Assembly (NCBI RefSeq): GCF_025562455.1
Contig: NZ_JAHPRO010000008.1
Location: 1 to 64,000 of the forward strand
DNA from: Acinetobacter sp. WU_MDCI_Axc73
GTDB taxonomy: Bacteria > Pseudomonadota > Gammaproteobacteria > Pseudomonadales > Moraxellaceae
Direction of reading: 5' to 3'
DNA length: 64,000 nucleotides
Shown: one piece after another, positions 10,794 to 22,208 of the stretch
How the letters are laid out: each line of letters opens with the position of its first letter
Numbering within the stretch: the first letter of the stretch is position 1
Position numbers and translations under genes: made by a program
Notes under the pieces: generated by a model
The model's input: the letters and a program-made list of their open reading frames with translations, nothing else
What the model was told of the DNA's origin: nothing
Databases searched by the model: none

Positions 10794-11417
10794 ATGTTTA
10801 TTGCCTTGATCACACTGATGTTCATTCAGTTTTGTGCTCTGATTACCCCGGGTCCAGATTTTTTTCTTGTTTCACAAACAGCCATTAGCCGTTCGCGTCG
10901 TGAAGCTATTTTTGTTGTTCTTGGAATTACAGTTGGTGTCATGTTCTGGGCGATGTTAGCCTTGATGGGATTAAACATCATTTTTGAAAAAATGGCGTGG
11001 CTAAAGCAAATTCTACTGGTGATTGGTGGGCTTTATTTGTGTTGGCTTGGCTTTCAGATGTTACGTGCTGCTTTTTCTAAACCCAATGTTCAAAATAATA
11101 ATACGCAAATTGATTTACCTAAAACCGATACCAAGTTTTTCTTAAAAGGCTTGTTGACCAATTTATCCAATCCTAAAGTCGTGATTTATTTTGGTAGTGT
11201 ATTTTCTTTGTTCTTGGCAAATCCTGCATTAGATCATGTGCATTCGTTGCTGTTAATTATTATTGCGGTAGAGACTTTGATCTGGTTTTTATTTGTGGTG
11301 TTTGTTTTTTCACTTCCAAGTTTTAAATTGGCTTATCAAAATGTCGCAAAATGGATCGATGGTATTTCAGGCGGTATATTTACTGCATTTGGAATTTATT
11401 TGATTAGCCATCGCTAA
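10794..11417 (+). CDS. LysE/RhtB-family amino-acid exporter
   Basis: A 207-aa inner-membrane protein with about six hydrophobic segments. The N-terminal CALITPGPDFFLVSQTAISR is the signature of the LysE/RhtB family, which exports amino acids such as lysine, homoserine or threonine. A second family feature is GLLTNLSNPKVVIYFGS in the middle of the protein. The ATG at 10794 is preceded by GGGGGA. The substrate is not predictable. It ends at a terminator. Confidence 0.88.
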   Translation: MFIALITLMFIQFCALITPGPDFFLVSQTAISRSRREAIFVVLGITVGVMFWAMLALMGLNIIFEKMAWLKQILLVIGGLYLCWLGFQMLRAAFSKPNVQNNNTQIDLPKTDTKFFLKGLLTNLSNPKVVIYFGSVFSLFLANPALDHVHSLLLIIIAVETLIWFLFVVFVFSLPSFKLAYQNVAKWIDGISGGIFTAFGIYLISHR

Positions 11418-11431
11418 AATACCAATAAATA

Positions 11432-11458
11432 AAAAAACCTGCTGATGCAGGTTTTTTA
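11432..11458 (+). terminator. Terminator after the LysE-family gene
   Basis: Perfect 11-bp stem AAAAAACCTGC / GCAGGTTTTTT with loop TGAT, ending in T. Confidence 0.92.
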
Positions 11459-11554
11459 TTAGATTTCTTTCATCAGTTCCTTTTACTTCTTCTTTTTGGC
11501 AAAAAAATAAAGAGGATGTAAGTACGGATGAAAGAAATTTATGATCGATTTGAA

Positions 11555-11842
11555 TTAAGCAAATTTTGCTAAGACTTCTAAGAATGGTTCACGTTGACGC
11601 GGAAATTCAGCGATGACATCATGAATACGTTGACCTTGCGGATTAGTGGCATTCACATCACGACCATCTGCAACAAACTGAGTCAATAAACGTTCATAAT
11701 CATTTGGACGCATATGTTTGAAGGCATGGTATAACACGTGAAAGTCAGCGTTTACACCTTCGGGTGGAAGTTGATTAAGATAGGCAAAAACACGCTCGTC
11801 TGACCATTCTTCATTGAAAGTTGCTGGCTGTGATAATGCCAT
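11555..11842 (-). CDS. PA4642-family small protein
   Basis: A 95-aa soluble protein resembling the PA4642 family of Pseudomonas and its relatives. Shared features are an aromatic FAYLNQLPPEG segment, HxLxxAFKHMRPNDYERLLTQFV, and a C-terminal DVNATNPQGQRIHDVIAEF that recalls one ankyrin-like repeat. Function unknown. It stands alone on the minus strand between the exporter and the min operon; a large inverted repeat lies upstream of its start. Confidence 0.7.
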   Translation of the reverse strand: MALSQPATFNEEWSDERVFAYLNQLPPEGVNADFHVLYHAFKHMRPNDYERLLTQFVADGRDVNATNPQGQRIHDVIAEFPRQREPFLEVLAKFA

Positions 11843-11868
11843 TACACGTTCCTCAGTCTTAAAATAAT

Positions 11869-11933
11869 TAAGGGCAAAATGTTTTGACTCGAAGCATAGC
11901 TTCGCGCCTTGCGAGCCTCACATTTTGCCCTTA
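11869..11933. repeat. Long inverted repeat with nested hairpin
   Basis: Perfect 13-bp arms TAAGGGCAAAATG (11869-11881) and CATTTTGCCCTTA (11921-11933) enclose 39 bases. Inside is a second hairpin CGAAGC-ATA-GCTTCG (11890-11904), with CTCG/CGAG flanks that can pair further. It lies between minE and the PA4642-family gene, both minus strand. It could be a terminator for minE (stop at 11987, though the T tract is weak), an mRNA stability element, or a mobile palindromic repeat. Confidence 0.75.
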
Positions 11934-11986
11934 TTTGCCGAAAAGCGCTAATAAGAATTTTATAATTTAAATATCAATAAAACCGC

Positions 11987-12259
11987 TTATCGCTCTTCGG
12001 GTAAGTTGATATTCATTTCCAGCATTTCAATATTGGCCTCAGAACGTACCTGCATCTGAATATGGCCTTCATCGACACCGCGTACATAACGATTTACAAC
12101 TTGCATGATTTCCTTTTTCATCTGGTCAATTTTATCTTGACTCAAACGACGACCTAAACCCTGCTCGGAAGCGACAATGACTTTTAAACGATCTTTGGCT
12201 GTTTGTGCACTTGATGGTTTGTCCTCACCGCTAAAAATTTTACTCCAAAATCCCGCCAT
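11987..12259 (-). CDS. minE: Cell-division topological specificity factor MinE
   Basis: A 90-aa MinE. It stimulates the MinD ATPase and drives the pole-to-pole Min oscillation that places the Z ring at mid-cell. The N-terminal membrane-targeting and anti-MinCD segment reads AGFWSKIFSGEDKPSSAQTA; the helix that contacts MinD (RLKVIVASEQ) and the topological specificity half follow. It is the last gene of minC-minD-minE, 2 bases after minD. Confidence 0.95.
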   Translation of the reverse strand: MAGFWSKIFSGEDKPSSAQTAKDRLKVIVASEQGLGRRLSQDKIDQMKKEIMQVVNRYVRGVDEGHIQMQVRSEANIEMLEMNINLPEER

Positions 12260-12261
12260 AC

Positions 12262-13074
12262 TTATGCTCCAAATAACCGCGCCAACCAGCTCTTCGGCTG
12301 TACTGTAATGTAACGATATGGACGTTCTTCTCCTAGAAAACGTGCCACCAGATCATCGTAAGCCTGACCTGATTTAGAGTCGCTATACAAAATCACAGGC
12401 TTACCTTCATTGGATGCCTGTAAAACGATTGGACATTCTGGAATTACGCCTAAAGTTGGAATTCGTAAAATGTCTTTGGATATATCGTCAATCGTCAACA
12501 TTTCCTGACGATCGGCACGTTCTGGATTAAAACGGGTAATACATAAGTGTTTACGTATCCGTCCTTCGTTTTGTTCTACTTTCTTGGTTTTACTATCGAG
12601 CATTCCAATAATACGATCTGAATCACGAACAGATGAAATCTCAGGATTGGTGACAATAATAGCCTCATCTGCATGATACATCGCTAAAATCGCGCCGCGT
12701 TCAATTCCAGCAGGTGAGTCACAAATAATGTAATCAAATTCCTGTGATAATTCATCAATAACACGCGCAACACCTTCGTCACTTAAAGCGTCTTTATCAC
12801 GTGTTTGTGAAGCAGGCAGAATATACAAATTTTCAATATCTTTATCGCGAATAAGGGCCTGTTGTAAACGGGCTTCATTGTTAATGACATTGACAAAGTC
12901 ATATACCACGCGACGTTCACATCCCATGATCAAATCGAGGTTACGTAAGCCCACGTCAAAATCAATCACAACAGTTTTATGACCACGTTGGGCTAAACCT
13001 GTTGCAAAAGATGCACTCGTTGTAGTTTTACCTACACCACCTTTGCCTGATGTTACGACAACAATTTTGGCCAC
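12262..13074 (-). CDS. minD: Septum site-determining ATPase MinD
   Basis: A membrane-cycling ATPase of the ParA/MinD group, with deviant Walker A KGGVGKTTT close to the N-terminus and a C-terminal amphipathic membrane-targeting helix (KSWLARLFGA). An upstream in-frame ATG at 13098 would give 278 aa. However, an AGGAG ends 8 bases before the GTG at 13074, and starting there gives VAKIVVVTSGKGGVGKTTT and 270 aa, the usual length. The GTG start is therefore preferred. It recruits MinC and is released from the membrane by MinE; it sits between minC and minE. Confidence 0.95.
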   Translation of the reverse strand: MAKIVVVTSGKGGVGKTTTSASFATGLAQRGHKTVVIDFDVGLRNLDLIMGCERRVVYDFVNVINNEARLQQALIRDKDIENLYILPASQTRDKDALSDEGVARVIDELSQEFDYIICDSPAGIERGAILAMYHADEAIIVTNPEISSVRDSDRIIGMLDSKTKKVEQNEGRIRKHLCITRFNPERADRQEMLTIDDISKDILRIPTLGVIPECPIVLQASNEGKPVILYSDSKSGQAYDDLVARFLGEERPYRYITVQPKSWLARLFGA

Positions 13075-13140
13075 CGAATCCACTCCTGTTATGGTCATAG
13101 CCCTTTAGAAAAGGGCTTTTATTGGTGTTTAATTTATACC

Positions 13141-13869
13141 TTAAAATTCCAGAGCCTGAAATACAAGTTCTTGCTTGTCATTTAAATAAATATGTACCGC
13201 TTTTTTGAGCACATCTTTGGGAATATCATCCGCTACACAGTAAGTTCCTGCAATAGAGACCAATTCAGCTTCTAATGAATGACAAAAAATACGTGCTGCG
13301 GAATTTCCACCTGCACCTGCGATGACTCTACCACGAACATTGCCATAAATATGAATATTTCCCGATGCAATGACTTCGGAGCCGCTATTCATACTGGCAT
13401 TTAAAATAATGTCACCATGATCCTGTACCAGACTTTGTCCTGTTCGCAAAATTTCATCATGGTAAGAGGTCTTGTGCGCAATCGCTGTTTTCGTTGGTGT
13501 GCTTTTTGTTTCAGAGTTTGAAGAGACAGTTTTGTTGTCTTCAATTACCGCCACTGCAACTTCTTCGCGTGAAGGCTTAATCCGTTGTAAAGGTTGATCA
13601 GCAGGCAGTACAGGAAACTGAATTGCACGGGCTTCATCGCCCAAAATTCCATCAATCACTGCCATCGGTTGTAAACCCAGACCAATTAAAAGCTGAATCA
13701 GGGCAATCAGTTCTTGCTCAACTGTACTATCAATAATGACCAAAGTGCCTTGATATGCACTTTCATTGAGGGTGTTAGATAATTGCTGGCGGATGGCATC
13801 ATGATCATTTGTATCAAAGGTTAACCGGGTAAAGTTAACCATTCTGCCTGCAATCCGTATATCAGCCAT
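13141..13869 (-). CDS. minC: Septum site-determining protein MinC
   Basis: A 242-aa inhibitor of FtsZ polymerisation. The N-terminal domain (about residues 1-105) contacts FtsZ. A variable linker rich in T, S and K follows. The C-terminal beta-helix (about 140-242) contains [19 protein letters not shown] and [14 protein letters not shown], the conserved MinD-binding and dimerisation surface. First gene of the min operon; 66 bases separate it from the preferred minD start. Confidence 0.95.
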   Translation of the reverse strand: MADIRIAGRMVNFTRLTFDTNDHDAIRQQLSNTLNESAYQGTLVIIDSTVEQELIALIQLLIGLGLQPMAVIDGILGDEARAIQFPVLPADQPLQRIKPSREEVAVAVIEDNKTVSSNSETKSTPTKTAIAHKTSYHDEILRTGQSLVQDHGDIILNASMNSGSEVIASGNIHIYGNVRGRVIAGAGGNSAARIFCHSLEAELVSIAGTYCVADDIPKDVLKKAVHIYLNDKQELVFQALEF

Positions 13870-13989
13870 AATTATTCCTTAAGCACTTCTGGCGAGCTGG
13901 TACGCCGAAGACATGTTGTAAATAGTCCAAATCCTAGAACAAATTCACTGATTTCTCTAGGCATTGACTTAAAAAAAATGACAGACTGT

Positions 13990-15036
13990 TTAATCTTTAA
14001 CTGTCTCACGTTGTTTTAAAATTTGCTGCCATTGTTTCACTTTAACTTGTTGACGAATAGCTTCCAGACTTTCAAACACAACTGACTCGACCAATTGTTC
14101 CAAGTGTTTATTATCAATGTTAATTTCACTCATACGCTGTGCAATCAGTTCATAGTTTGGGTTGAGGTTGTGACTTGAGCCATGAGCGAAAGACTCGACC
14201 AGCCCATGTGTAATATTTTCCCCTAGACGTTGGCCAATACTTTGAATTTGTTGTTCGATACGTCCACCTACAATCGGAATGAGTCGCAGTAATTGAGTGA
14301 GTTCAGGGGTATCTTCAATAGCCTGATTCACAATTTGCCCTACACCTTTGGAAATCGAATTTTGTTGTGATCTGAGTTCTGTTGCTAGAGTTTCCTGTAA
14401 AACCTCTGCTACTGTCATCGCAAATAATTGTCGATGATGATCGACCAGATCATGAATAATGCGTTTATGCGTAGAGCTGGTTTCCAGTTCACGCTTAATG
14501 CCATGAATGACAGTTAAAACAACGCGATCTGACAGTTCTTCCATGACCACATGATAATAAAAAGTCCCTTGTTTTAACCAGCTTTCAGGAATGATTTGAT
14601 AACCCATTTCGTATAGCCGATACGCAATAATACCGGCACGGAACAAACGCAAAAAACGTAAATGCGGAATAATGGCTAAAATTTCGTACCAGTGGATAAA
14701 TGGAAAAAAGAACCAGCGGGAGTGATGTTTATTGATGATTGCAATAGCCCAGCGTACCAGCAACTCTATAATTAAAAAGCCAATAAACCAAGCCTCCGTG
14801 GTGATTACCCACGGATGTAAATGTGTCCGATAAAAATCCAGTACTTGTGGCAAATGAATATGATCGAAAAACCATGTGCCGATACTGCTCATTAAAAAGA
14901 AATTGGTACACAGGCAAAACAAATTAAAAATAATGATAAACACCATAAAGATGTCGTACACCAGAAAAATCTTGAAGGATAAACTGGTGGGATCCACTTG
15001 ATGATATTTGGACTTTTCTTTCGTTTTGTTTTGCAT
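13990..15036 (-). CDS. Voltage-sensor-like membrane protein without a pore domain
   Basis: A 348-aa protein. Four hydrophobic segments lie in the first 145 residues: S1-like 22-50, S2-like 78-102 (E81, E91, R95), S3-like 108-124 (WYEILAIIP, E118) and S4-like 126-142 (R127, R130, R133, R140, an R-x-x-R-x-x-R repeat). This is the layout of a voltage-sensor domain; the S3-S4 part recalls KvAP. There is no later pair of membrane segments and no TxGYG filter. The remaining 200 residues are soluble and helical. Function unknown; proton channel, sensor or plain structural protein are all open. Minus strand, between minC and the acyltransferase. Confidence 0.6.
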   Translation of the reverse strand: MQNKTKEKSKYHQVDPTSLSFKIFLVYDIFMVFIIIFNLFCLCTNFFLMSSIGTWFFDHIHLPQVLDFYRTHLHPWVITTEAWFIGFLIIELLVRWAIAIINKHHSRWFFFPFIHWYEILAIIPHLRFLRLFRAGIIAYRLYEMGYQIIPESWLKQGTFYYHVVMEELSDRVVLTVIHGIKRELETSSTHKRIIHDLVDHHRQLFAMTVAEVLQETLATELRSQQNSISKGVGQIVNQAIEDTPELTQLLRLIPIVGGRIEQQIQSIGQRLGENITHGLVESFAHGSSHNLNPNYELIAQRMSEINIDNKHLEQLVESVVFESLEAIRQQVKVKQWQQILKQRETVKD

Positions 15037-15061
15037 GGTACGAATATCTTTTGCCTAATCT

Positions 15062-15997
15062 TTATGGCGATGTGGTTGAGGTGCTGACATACTGAGCTTT
15101 CATTTGATCAATCAATTGATCTTTCTCAATCCAGAGTTTGTCAACCCATTCCTGAAAGCGTTTACGATAATCTTCATCTTCTTCGTAGTTTCCACCAAGC
15201 ACCCAATCTGGAATCTCGATTTTACGCAAATTTACTGCAATTCGAGAGACATCACCTAACCAGAAATCACTGTATTCAGGTGCACCGTCAGGGTAGACAA
15301 TGGTCATATCGACCAGAGCATCAATTTGATTGCCTAAAATATTCAGAGCCAGTGCCAGACCACCAGCTTTAGGTTTAAGCAAGTTCTTATAAGGCGAGTT
15401 TTGTTGATCATGTTTGGCTTGGGTGAAACGGGTGCCTTCCAGATAATTCAATAAGGTAAACGGTTGCGATAAAAGCTGCTCACAGGATTTACGTGCTTCG
15501 AGCATATCGCGGGTCTTGAGTTCTGGATTTTTGGCAATTTGCTCTTTGCTATGTCGCTTCATCATCGGAAAGCCTAAAATTTTAAAGGCTTGCCCGACAA
15601 ATGGGATAAAAATTAGCTCCCATTTGGTAAAAAAGCGTGTTAATGGCATGCGACTGACACCAAAATATTGATTGACGGTCGTATCCACCCAGCTTTGGTG
15701 ATTACACATCATCAAATAACGACCTTGCATACTCAGTTCAAGCTGCGGATCAATACTGATATCCCATTTTAAATGCGGCAAAACATGGTCAATCAGCCAA
15801 TTATTGACACCTAACCAGCTATTGGTAATCTGAATATTGGTTTGATCGACTTTAGATGACTGTTTAAATAATTTAGTTAAACCGAGTGCCAATACTGGAG
15901 GACCATGTAAAAAGGTACTTCCTGTAATGACACTACCAACCGTGACACCTTTGCTAATTTTTTTCAGTATCGACTGATGATTATTTTGCTTAGACAT
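15062..15997 (-). CDS. YihG-like lysophospholipid acyltransferase (PlsC family)
   Basis: A 311-aa acyltransferase with NHQSWVD (the HX4D catalytic motif) and LEGTRF (EGTR, glycerophosphate binding). A hydrophobic N-terminal segment (VGSVITGSTFLHGPPVLALG) likely anchors it in the inner membrane. Members make or remodel phosphatidic acid. An in-frame ATG at 16075 would extend it, but the ATG at 15997 has AGGA 8 bases upstream and gives a length like E. coli YihG (about 310 aa). It precedes the voltage-sensor-like gene by 25 bases, suggesting one transcript. Confidence 0.82.
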   Translation of the reverse strand: MSKQNNHQSILKKISKGVTVGSVITGSTFLHGPPVLALGLTKLFKQSSKVDQTNIQITNSWLGVNNWLIDHVLPHLKWDISIDPQLELSMQGRYLMMCNHQSWVDTTVNQYFGVSRMPLTRFFTKWELIFIPFVGQAFKILGFPMMKRHSKEQIAKNPELKTRDMLEARKSCEQLLSQPFTLLNYLEGTRFTQAKHDQQNSPYKNLLKPKAGGLALALNILGNQIDALVDMTIVYPDGAPEYSDFWLGDVSRIAVNLRKIEIPDWVLGGNYEEDEDYRKRFQEWVDKLWIEKDQLIDQMKAQYVSTSTTSP

Positions 15998-16271
15998 AGA
16001 ATGAATCCTGAGGGGAGAAAAGAACATAAAGGCTATTTTCTCATCGCATCCCGTTATTGAAAATCCTGAGCACAATATAGACTGTGCTTAATGAATTAAA
16101 AAGTCATAGTATGAAACAATGGATAAAATGTAGTAAAGAATGAAAGTAAAAGCATCTAAAATATTACAAAATGTAAAAAAACGGCGTATTATTAACAAAA
16201 AATCAATGGTCTAAGTCATTTTTTTCTTTCATCATTTTCCTAGACAACAAAGACACAACAGGAGGCATGCG

Positions 16272-16928
16272 ATGCGTGCACTATTAATTACGACAGTGGT
16301 TGGGGCAGCAGTAGCACTTTCAGGTTGCCAATCGACAGGGCAAAACCTTGGCGGGGTTGAATACGATAAAGCAGCGTTAGGTACATTGATTGGTGCCGCA
16401 GCAGGTTATGGTGTTTCTAAATCAAACGCCAACTCTAGTCGTCAAAACAACCGTGCAGCCGCGATTGGTGCAGTACTTGGTGGTTCAGGTGGTTTGTACC
16501 TTGACCAAAAAGAGAAAAAATTACGTCAACAAATGGCGGGTACTGGTGTAGAAGTCAACCGTAATCCAGATGGTTCAGTGGGTCTGGTGATGCCAGGTAA
16601 CATTACCTTTGATACCAACAAATCAAACATCAAACCAAACTTCTATTCGACTTTGAACAAAGTAGCGCAAACGCTTGCTGAAGATAACAAGAGTGCGATT
16701 TTGGTGACAGGTTATACCGACAGTACAGGTAATGACTCAATCAACATTCCACTTTCTCAAGCTCGTGCGCAATCTGTTGCAAACTATTTGAGCGGTCAAG
16801 GTGTTTCATCTGCACGTATTAATGCGCAAGGTTACGGTTCGGCTAATCCAATTGCATCAAATGCAACTGCTGAAGGTAAAGAACAAAACCGTCGTGTTGA
16901 AATTAGCATCTATGAGCGTCAATCTTAG
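16272..16928 (+). CDS. OmpA-domain lipoprotein with glycine zipper (YiaD-like)
   Basis: A 218-aa outer-membrane lipoprotein. The signal peptide ends in the lipobox LSGC with C19 as lipid site. Residues about 35-80 are glycine/alanine-rich (GTLIGAAAGYG, AAIGAVLGGSGGLYLDQ), a glycine-zipper segment. The C-terminal OmpA-like domain (about 105-218) has the peptidoglycan-binding pattern GYTDSTG and NRRVEISI. It probably ties the outer membrane to peptidoglycan. AGGAGG sits 6 bases before the ATG, and a terminator follows. The high Asn/Gly content and strong signals suggest high expression. Confidence 0.88.
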   Translation: MRALLITTVVGAAVALSGCQSTGQNLGGVEYDKAALGTLIGAAAGYGVSKSNANSSRQNNRAAAIGAVLGGSGGLYLDQKEKKLRQQMAGTGVEVNRNPDGSVGLVMPGNITFDTNKSNIKPNFYSTLNKVAQTLAEDNKSAILVTGYTDSTGNDSINIPLSQARAQSVANYLSGQGVSSARINAQGYGSANPIASNATAEGKEQNRRVEISIYERQS

Positions 16929-16942
16929 TCGCTTAGTTTCTA

Positions 16943-16968
16943 AAAACCACCTTCGGGTGGTTTTTTTA
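16943..16968 (+). terminator. Terminator after the OmpA-domain lipoprotein
   Basis: Stem ACCACC / GGTGGT capped by a TTCG tetraloop, with an A run before and seven T after. Confidence 0.93.
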
Positions 16969-17049
16969 TGAGTAAAATCCATGTGAATCGATTAGGCATC
17001 TGCTAATTAGATGTCTATAATCATGCTCGAATTGAAAAGAGGTTAGCCT

Positions 17050-19089
17050 ATGTCAGCAGCAAGTCATTTGAATGACAAGCAACTTGAAGCCATGAAATAT
17101 ACTCAAGGACCCTTGTTAGTACTTGCAGGGGCTGGTTCAGGTAAAACCTCGGTGATTACCCAGAAAATTGCTTATCTGGTAAAAAATTGTCGTATTCCTG
17201 CGCATCGTATTACCGCAATGACCTTTACCAATAAGGCTGCGCGTGAAATGAAAGAGCGTGTAGGAAAACTCCTTTCACGTGAAGAAGGCAAAGGGCTTTC
17301 GGTTTCCACTTTTCATACCTTTGGTCTGAACTTATTGCGTTTGGAACTGAAACATACCCCACTAAAAAATAATTTTTCGATTTTGGATGCAGATGACTGT
17401 AAACGCATCCTGATGGATTTAATGCAGCGTGACAATCTTTCGGGTGCTGAAAGCAAAGAACTGATTGCCAAAGCCATGAAAAAAATCTCAGACTGGAAAA
17501 ATGATCTGATTGTACCTGAGCAAGCGCATTCCACTTGTGAAACGGTCGAGGATGTTCAATTTGCCCATCTGTATCAACTTTATGAACGGAATTTACGTGC
17601 CTATAACGCCGTTGATTTTGATGATTTGATTGTGCTGCCGACACGTCTTTTGCAGGAAAATGCTGAAGTTCGTGATAAATGGCAAAATCGTACCCGTTAT
17701 CTTTTGGTGGATGAGTATCAGGATACCAATACAGCGCAGTATATTTTGGTGAAATTACTGGTTGGGGTGATGGGACAGTTCACTGCGGTAGGTGACGATG
17801 ACCAGTCCATTTATGCGTGGCGTGGCGCAAAACCTGAGAATATGGCGCTATTAAAAGAAGATTTTCCGAATTTAAAAGTCATTAAGCTTGAACAAAACTA
17901 TCGTTCTACTAGCCGAATCTTAAAAGCAGCGAATGCCGTCATTGAAAATAATCCACATATTTTTGATAAAAAATTGTGGAGTGATAAAGGGCACGGTGAG
18001 GTCATTCGAATTATTACTTGTCGTAATGATGATGATGAAGCAGAACGTGTGGTCAAGGATTTAATGACCCATAAACTGATGAATGGGAAAAACTGGAAAG
18101 ATTATGCGGTGTTATATCGCGGAAACTTTCAGGCACGTGTGTTAGAAACGCAACTGCGTCAAATGCAAATTCCATATAAGCTTTCAGGTGGACAGTCATT
18201 CTTCGCACGGGCGGAAATTAAGGACGTGATGAGCTATTTGCGTCTGATCATTAACCCTGAAGATGACAGTGCTTTTTTGCGCATTATTAATACACCTAAA
18301 CGCGCCATCGGGCCTGTTACACTAGAAAAGTTGGGTCTATTTTCGCAGGAAAACCATTTGTCTTTATTGGGTGCAGCCTCAGATCAGCGTTTAAGCATGG
18401 CAATCCCCAAGAAAGCCGCGACGCAATTACATGAGTTTGCCGATTTTATCAGTAATTTTACTCGTGAATTGATGGATGATGATGAACCTGTGCCAAAGGT
18501 TCGTCAGATGATGAATGAGGCGGGCTATATCGATTATATCCGTGAAACCGCGGCCACACCTGCACAGGAAAAAACTAAGCTCGATAATATTGAAAGCTTA
18601 TTTAGCAGTATTCAAAGTTTGCTTAATCGCGCTGAGGATGTTGATGAAAAGAACATTGAAAGCGTGATTCGTAAGCTGGTACTACTGGACTTGCTGGAAC
18701 AGCAGCAGGAAGAAGAAGACATTGATAAAGTCAATCTTCTCACCTTGCATGCGGCAAAAGGTCTTGAGTTTCCATTTGTTTATATTATGGGCTTAGAAGA
18801 AGAGTTATTGCCGCACAAAAACTCGATTGCCGCTGAAACCATTGAGGAAGAACGCCGTTTGATGTATGTGGGCATTACTCGTGCACGTCAGGGCTTAACC
18901 TTGACCTTGGCTGAACAGCGTAAAAATGGGGGGCAAATGAAACAAATGACACCAAGTCGCTTTTTAGATGAGTTGCCACAGGACGAACTAGAGTGGTTAG
19001 GACGTAAAAAGAAACTAGCGGGAAATGTGGATCCGAAGGAACAGGCGCAGCAATATCTGGCCAATTTAAAAGCCTTATTAAAGAAATAG
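17050..19089 (+). CDS. rep: ATP-dependent DNA helicase Rep
   Basis: A 679-aa SF1A 3'-5' helicase that helps replication forks past bound proteins and restarts them. Motif I is AGAGSGKT (residues 26-33), motif II is LVDEYQDT (near 220-226), motif III includes VGDDDQSIYAWRGA, motif V is LLTLHAAKGLEF and motif VI is RLMYVGITRARQ. Length fits Rep (E. coli 673 aa) rather than UvrD (about 720 aa). The dut start follows after 24 bases, so the two may be cotranscribed. Confidence 0.92.
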   Translation: MSAASHLNDKQLEAMKYTQGPLLVLAGAGSGKTSVITQKIAYLVKNCRIPAHRITAMTFTNKAAREMKERVGKLLSREEGKGLSVSTFHTFGLNLLRLELKHTPLKNNFSILDADDCKRILMDLMQRDNLSGAESKELIAKAMKKISDWKNDLIVPEQAHSTCETVEDVQFAHLYQLYERNLRAYNAVDFDDLIVLPTRLLQENAEVRDKWQNRTRYLLVDEYQDTNTAQYILVKLLVGVMGQFTAVGDDDQSIYAWRGAKPENMALLKEDFPNLKVIKLEQNYRSTSRILKAANAVIENNPHIFDKKLWSDKGHGEVIRIITCRNDDDEAERVVKDLMTHKLMNGKNWKDYAVLYRGNFQARVLETQLRQMQIPYKLSGGQSFFARAEIKDVMSYLRLIINPEDDSAFLRIINTPKRAIGPVTLEKLGLFSQENHLSLLGAASDQRLSMAIPKKAATQLHEFADFISNFTRELMDDDEPVPKVRQMMNEAGYIDYIRETAATPAQEKTKLDNIESLFSSIQSLLNRAEDVDEKNIESVIRKLVLLDLLEQQQEEEDIDKVNLLTLHAAKGLEFPFVYIMGLEEELLPHKNSIAAETIEEERRLMYVGITRARQGLTLTLAEQRKNGGQMKQMTPSRFLDELPQDELEWLGRKKKLAGNVDPKEQAQQYLANLKALLKK

Positions 19090-19113
19090 TTGATTGAACG
19101 AATAGGAAATGTA

Positions 19114-19566
19114 ATGAAAGTCCAAGTTAAAATTTTAGACCAGCGTCTGGGCAATGAATGGCCGCTTCCTTCTTATGCAACCGCAGGTTCCGCAGGTTTG
19201 GATTTACGTGCCTGTGTTGATAAAGCGATTCAAATTGAACCAGGTCAAACTATTTTAGTGAAAACAGGCATGGCCATTTATATTCACGACAGTGCTTTTG
19301 CTGGTCTTATTTTGCCACGTTCAGGCTTAGGTCATAAGCATGGTATTGTCTTGGGGAATCTGGTGGGGTTGATTGACTCGGATTATCAAGGTGAACTGAT
19401 GGTCTCAGTCTGGAATCGTGGACAACAAAGCTTTACTTTAGAGCCAGGCGAACGTTTGGCTCAGTATGTTTTAGTGCCTGTGGTTCAGGCTGAATTTGAA
19501 CAAGTGGATGAATTTGTGGCTACTGATCGCGGTGCGGGTGGGTTTGGTCATACTGGAAAGCAATAA
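19114..19566 (+). CDS. dut: Deoxyuridine triphosphatase (dUTPase)
   Basis: A 150-aa trimeric dUTPase that hydrolyses dUTP to dUMP and PPi, keeping uracil out of DNA. All five family motifs are visible: [38 protein letters not shown] and the C-terminal [10 protein letters not shown]. An upstream in-frame TTG at 19090 exists, but the ATG at 19114 follows a TAGGAAA Shine-Dalgarno and gives the usual length. The gene order dut-algC-argB is shared with pseudomonads. Confidence 0.95.
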   Translation: MKVQVKILDQRLGNEWPLPSYATAGSAGLDLRACVDKAIQIEPGQTILVKTGMAIYIHDSAFAGLILPRSGLGHKHGIVLGNLVGLIDSDYQGELMVSVWNRGQQSFTLEPGERLAQYVLVPVVQAEFEQVDEFVATDRGAGGFGHTGKQ

Positions 19567-19572
19567 TTTAAG

Positions 19573-19601
19573 CGCCTGTTAAAACAGGCGTTTCTTTTTT
19601 T
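19573..19601 (+). terminator. Terminator after dut
   Basis: Stem CGCCTG / CAGGCG (extendable by TT/AA) with an A-rich loop, followed by TTTCTTTTTTT. Confidence 0.85.
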
Positions 19602-19738
19602 GTATTGAATGTTTCAAAAAATTAGATTAAAACATCACTCTTAATCTGTCTGAATGTCTGACAAGAATGCTGCCTACTTCCTTTACCATAAGCAATATTA
19701 TTTTTACTTTTAAAAAGTAGGCGTTGAATTAAAAGAAG

Positions 19739-22091
<2,353 letters not shown>

Positions 22092-22110
22092 ATTATGGTA
22101 TTGTGCTTTA

Positions 22111-22135
22111 AAAGTCATCTTCGGATGACTTTTTT
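22111..22135 (+). terminator. Terminator after argB
   Basis: Perfect 9-bp stem AAAGTCATC / GATGACTTT with TTCG loop and T tract. Confidence 0.93.
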
Positions 22136-22208
22136 GCGCTATAAAACGTCATTTTCCTGTCATGATCTTATCCTAGTGTAAGCGTAATGATAAAAACAGG
22201 GTGACATT

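Noticed and set aside
10562..10825. Minus-strand 87-codon frame upstream of ppk2
   Set aside because: Overlaps the promoter region and the start of the divergent exporter; no ribosome site support.
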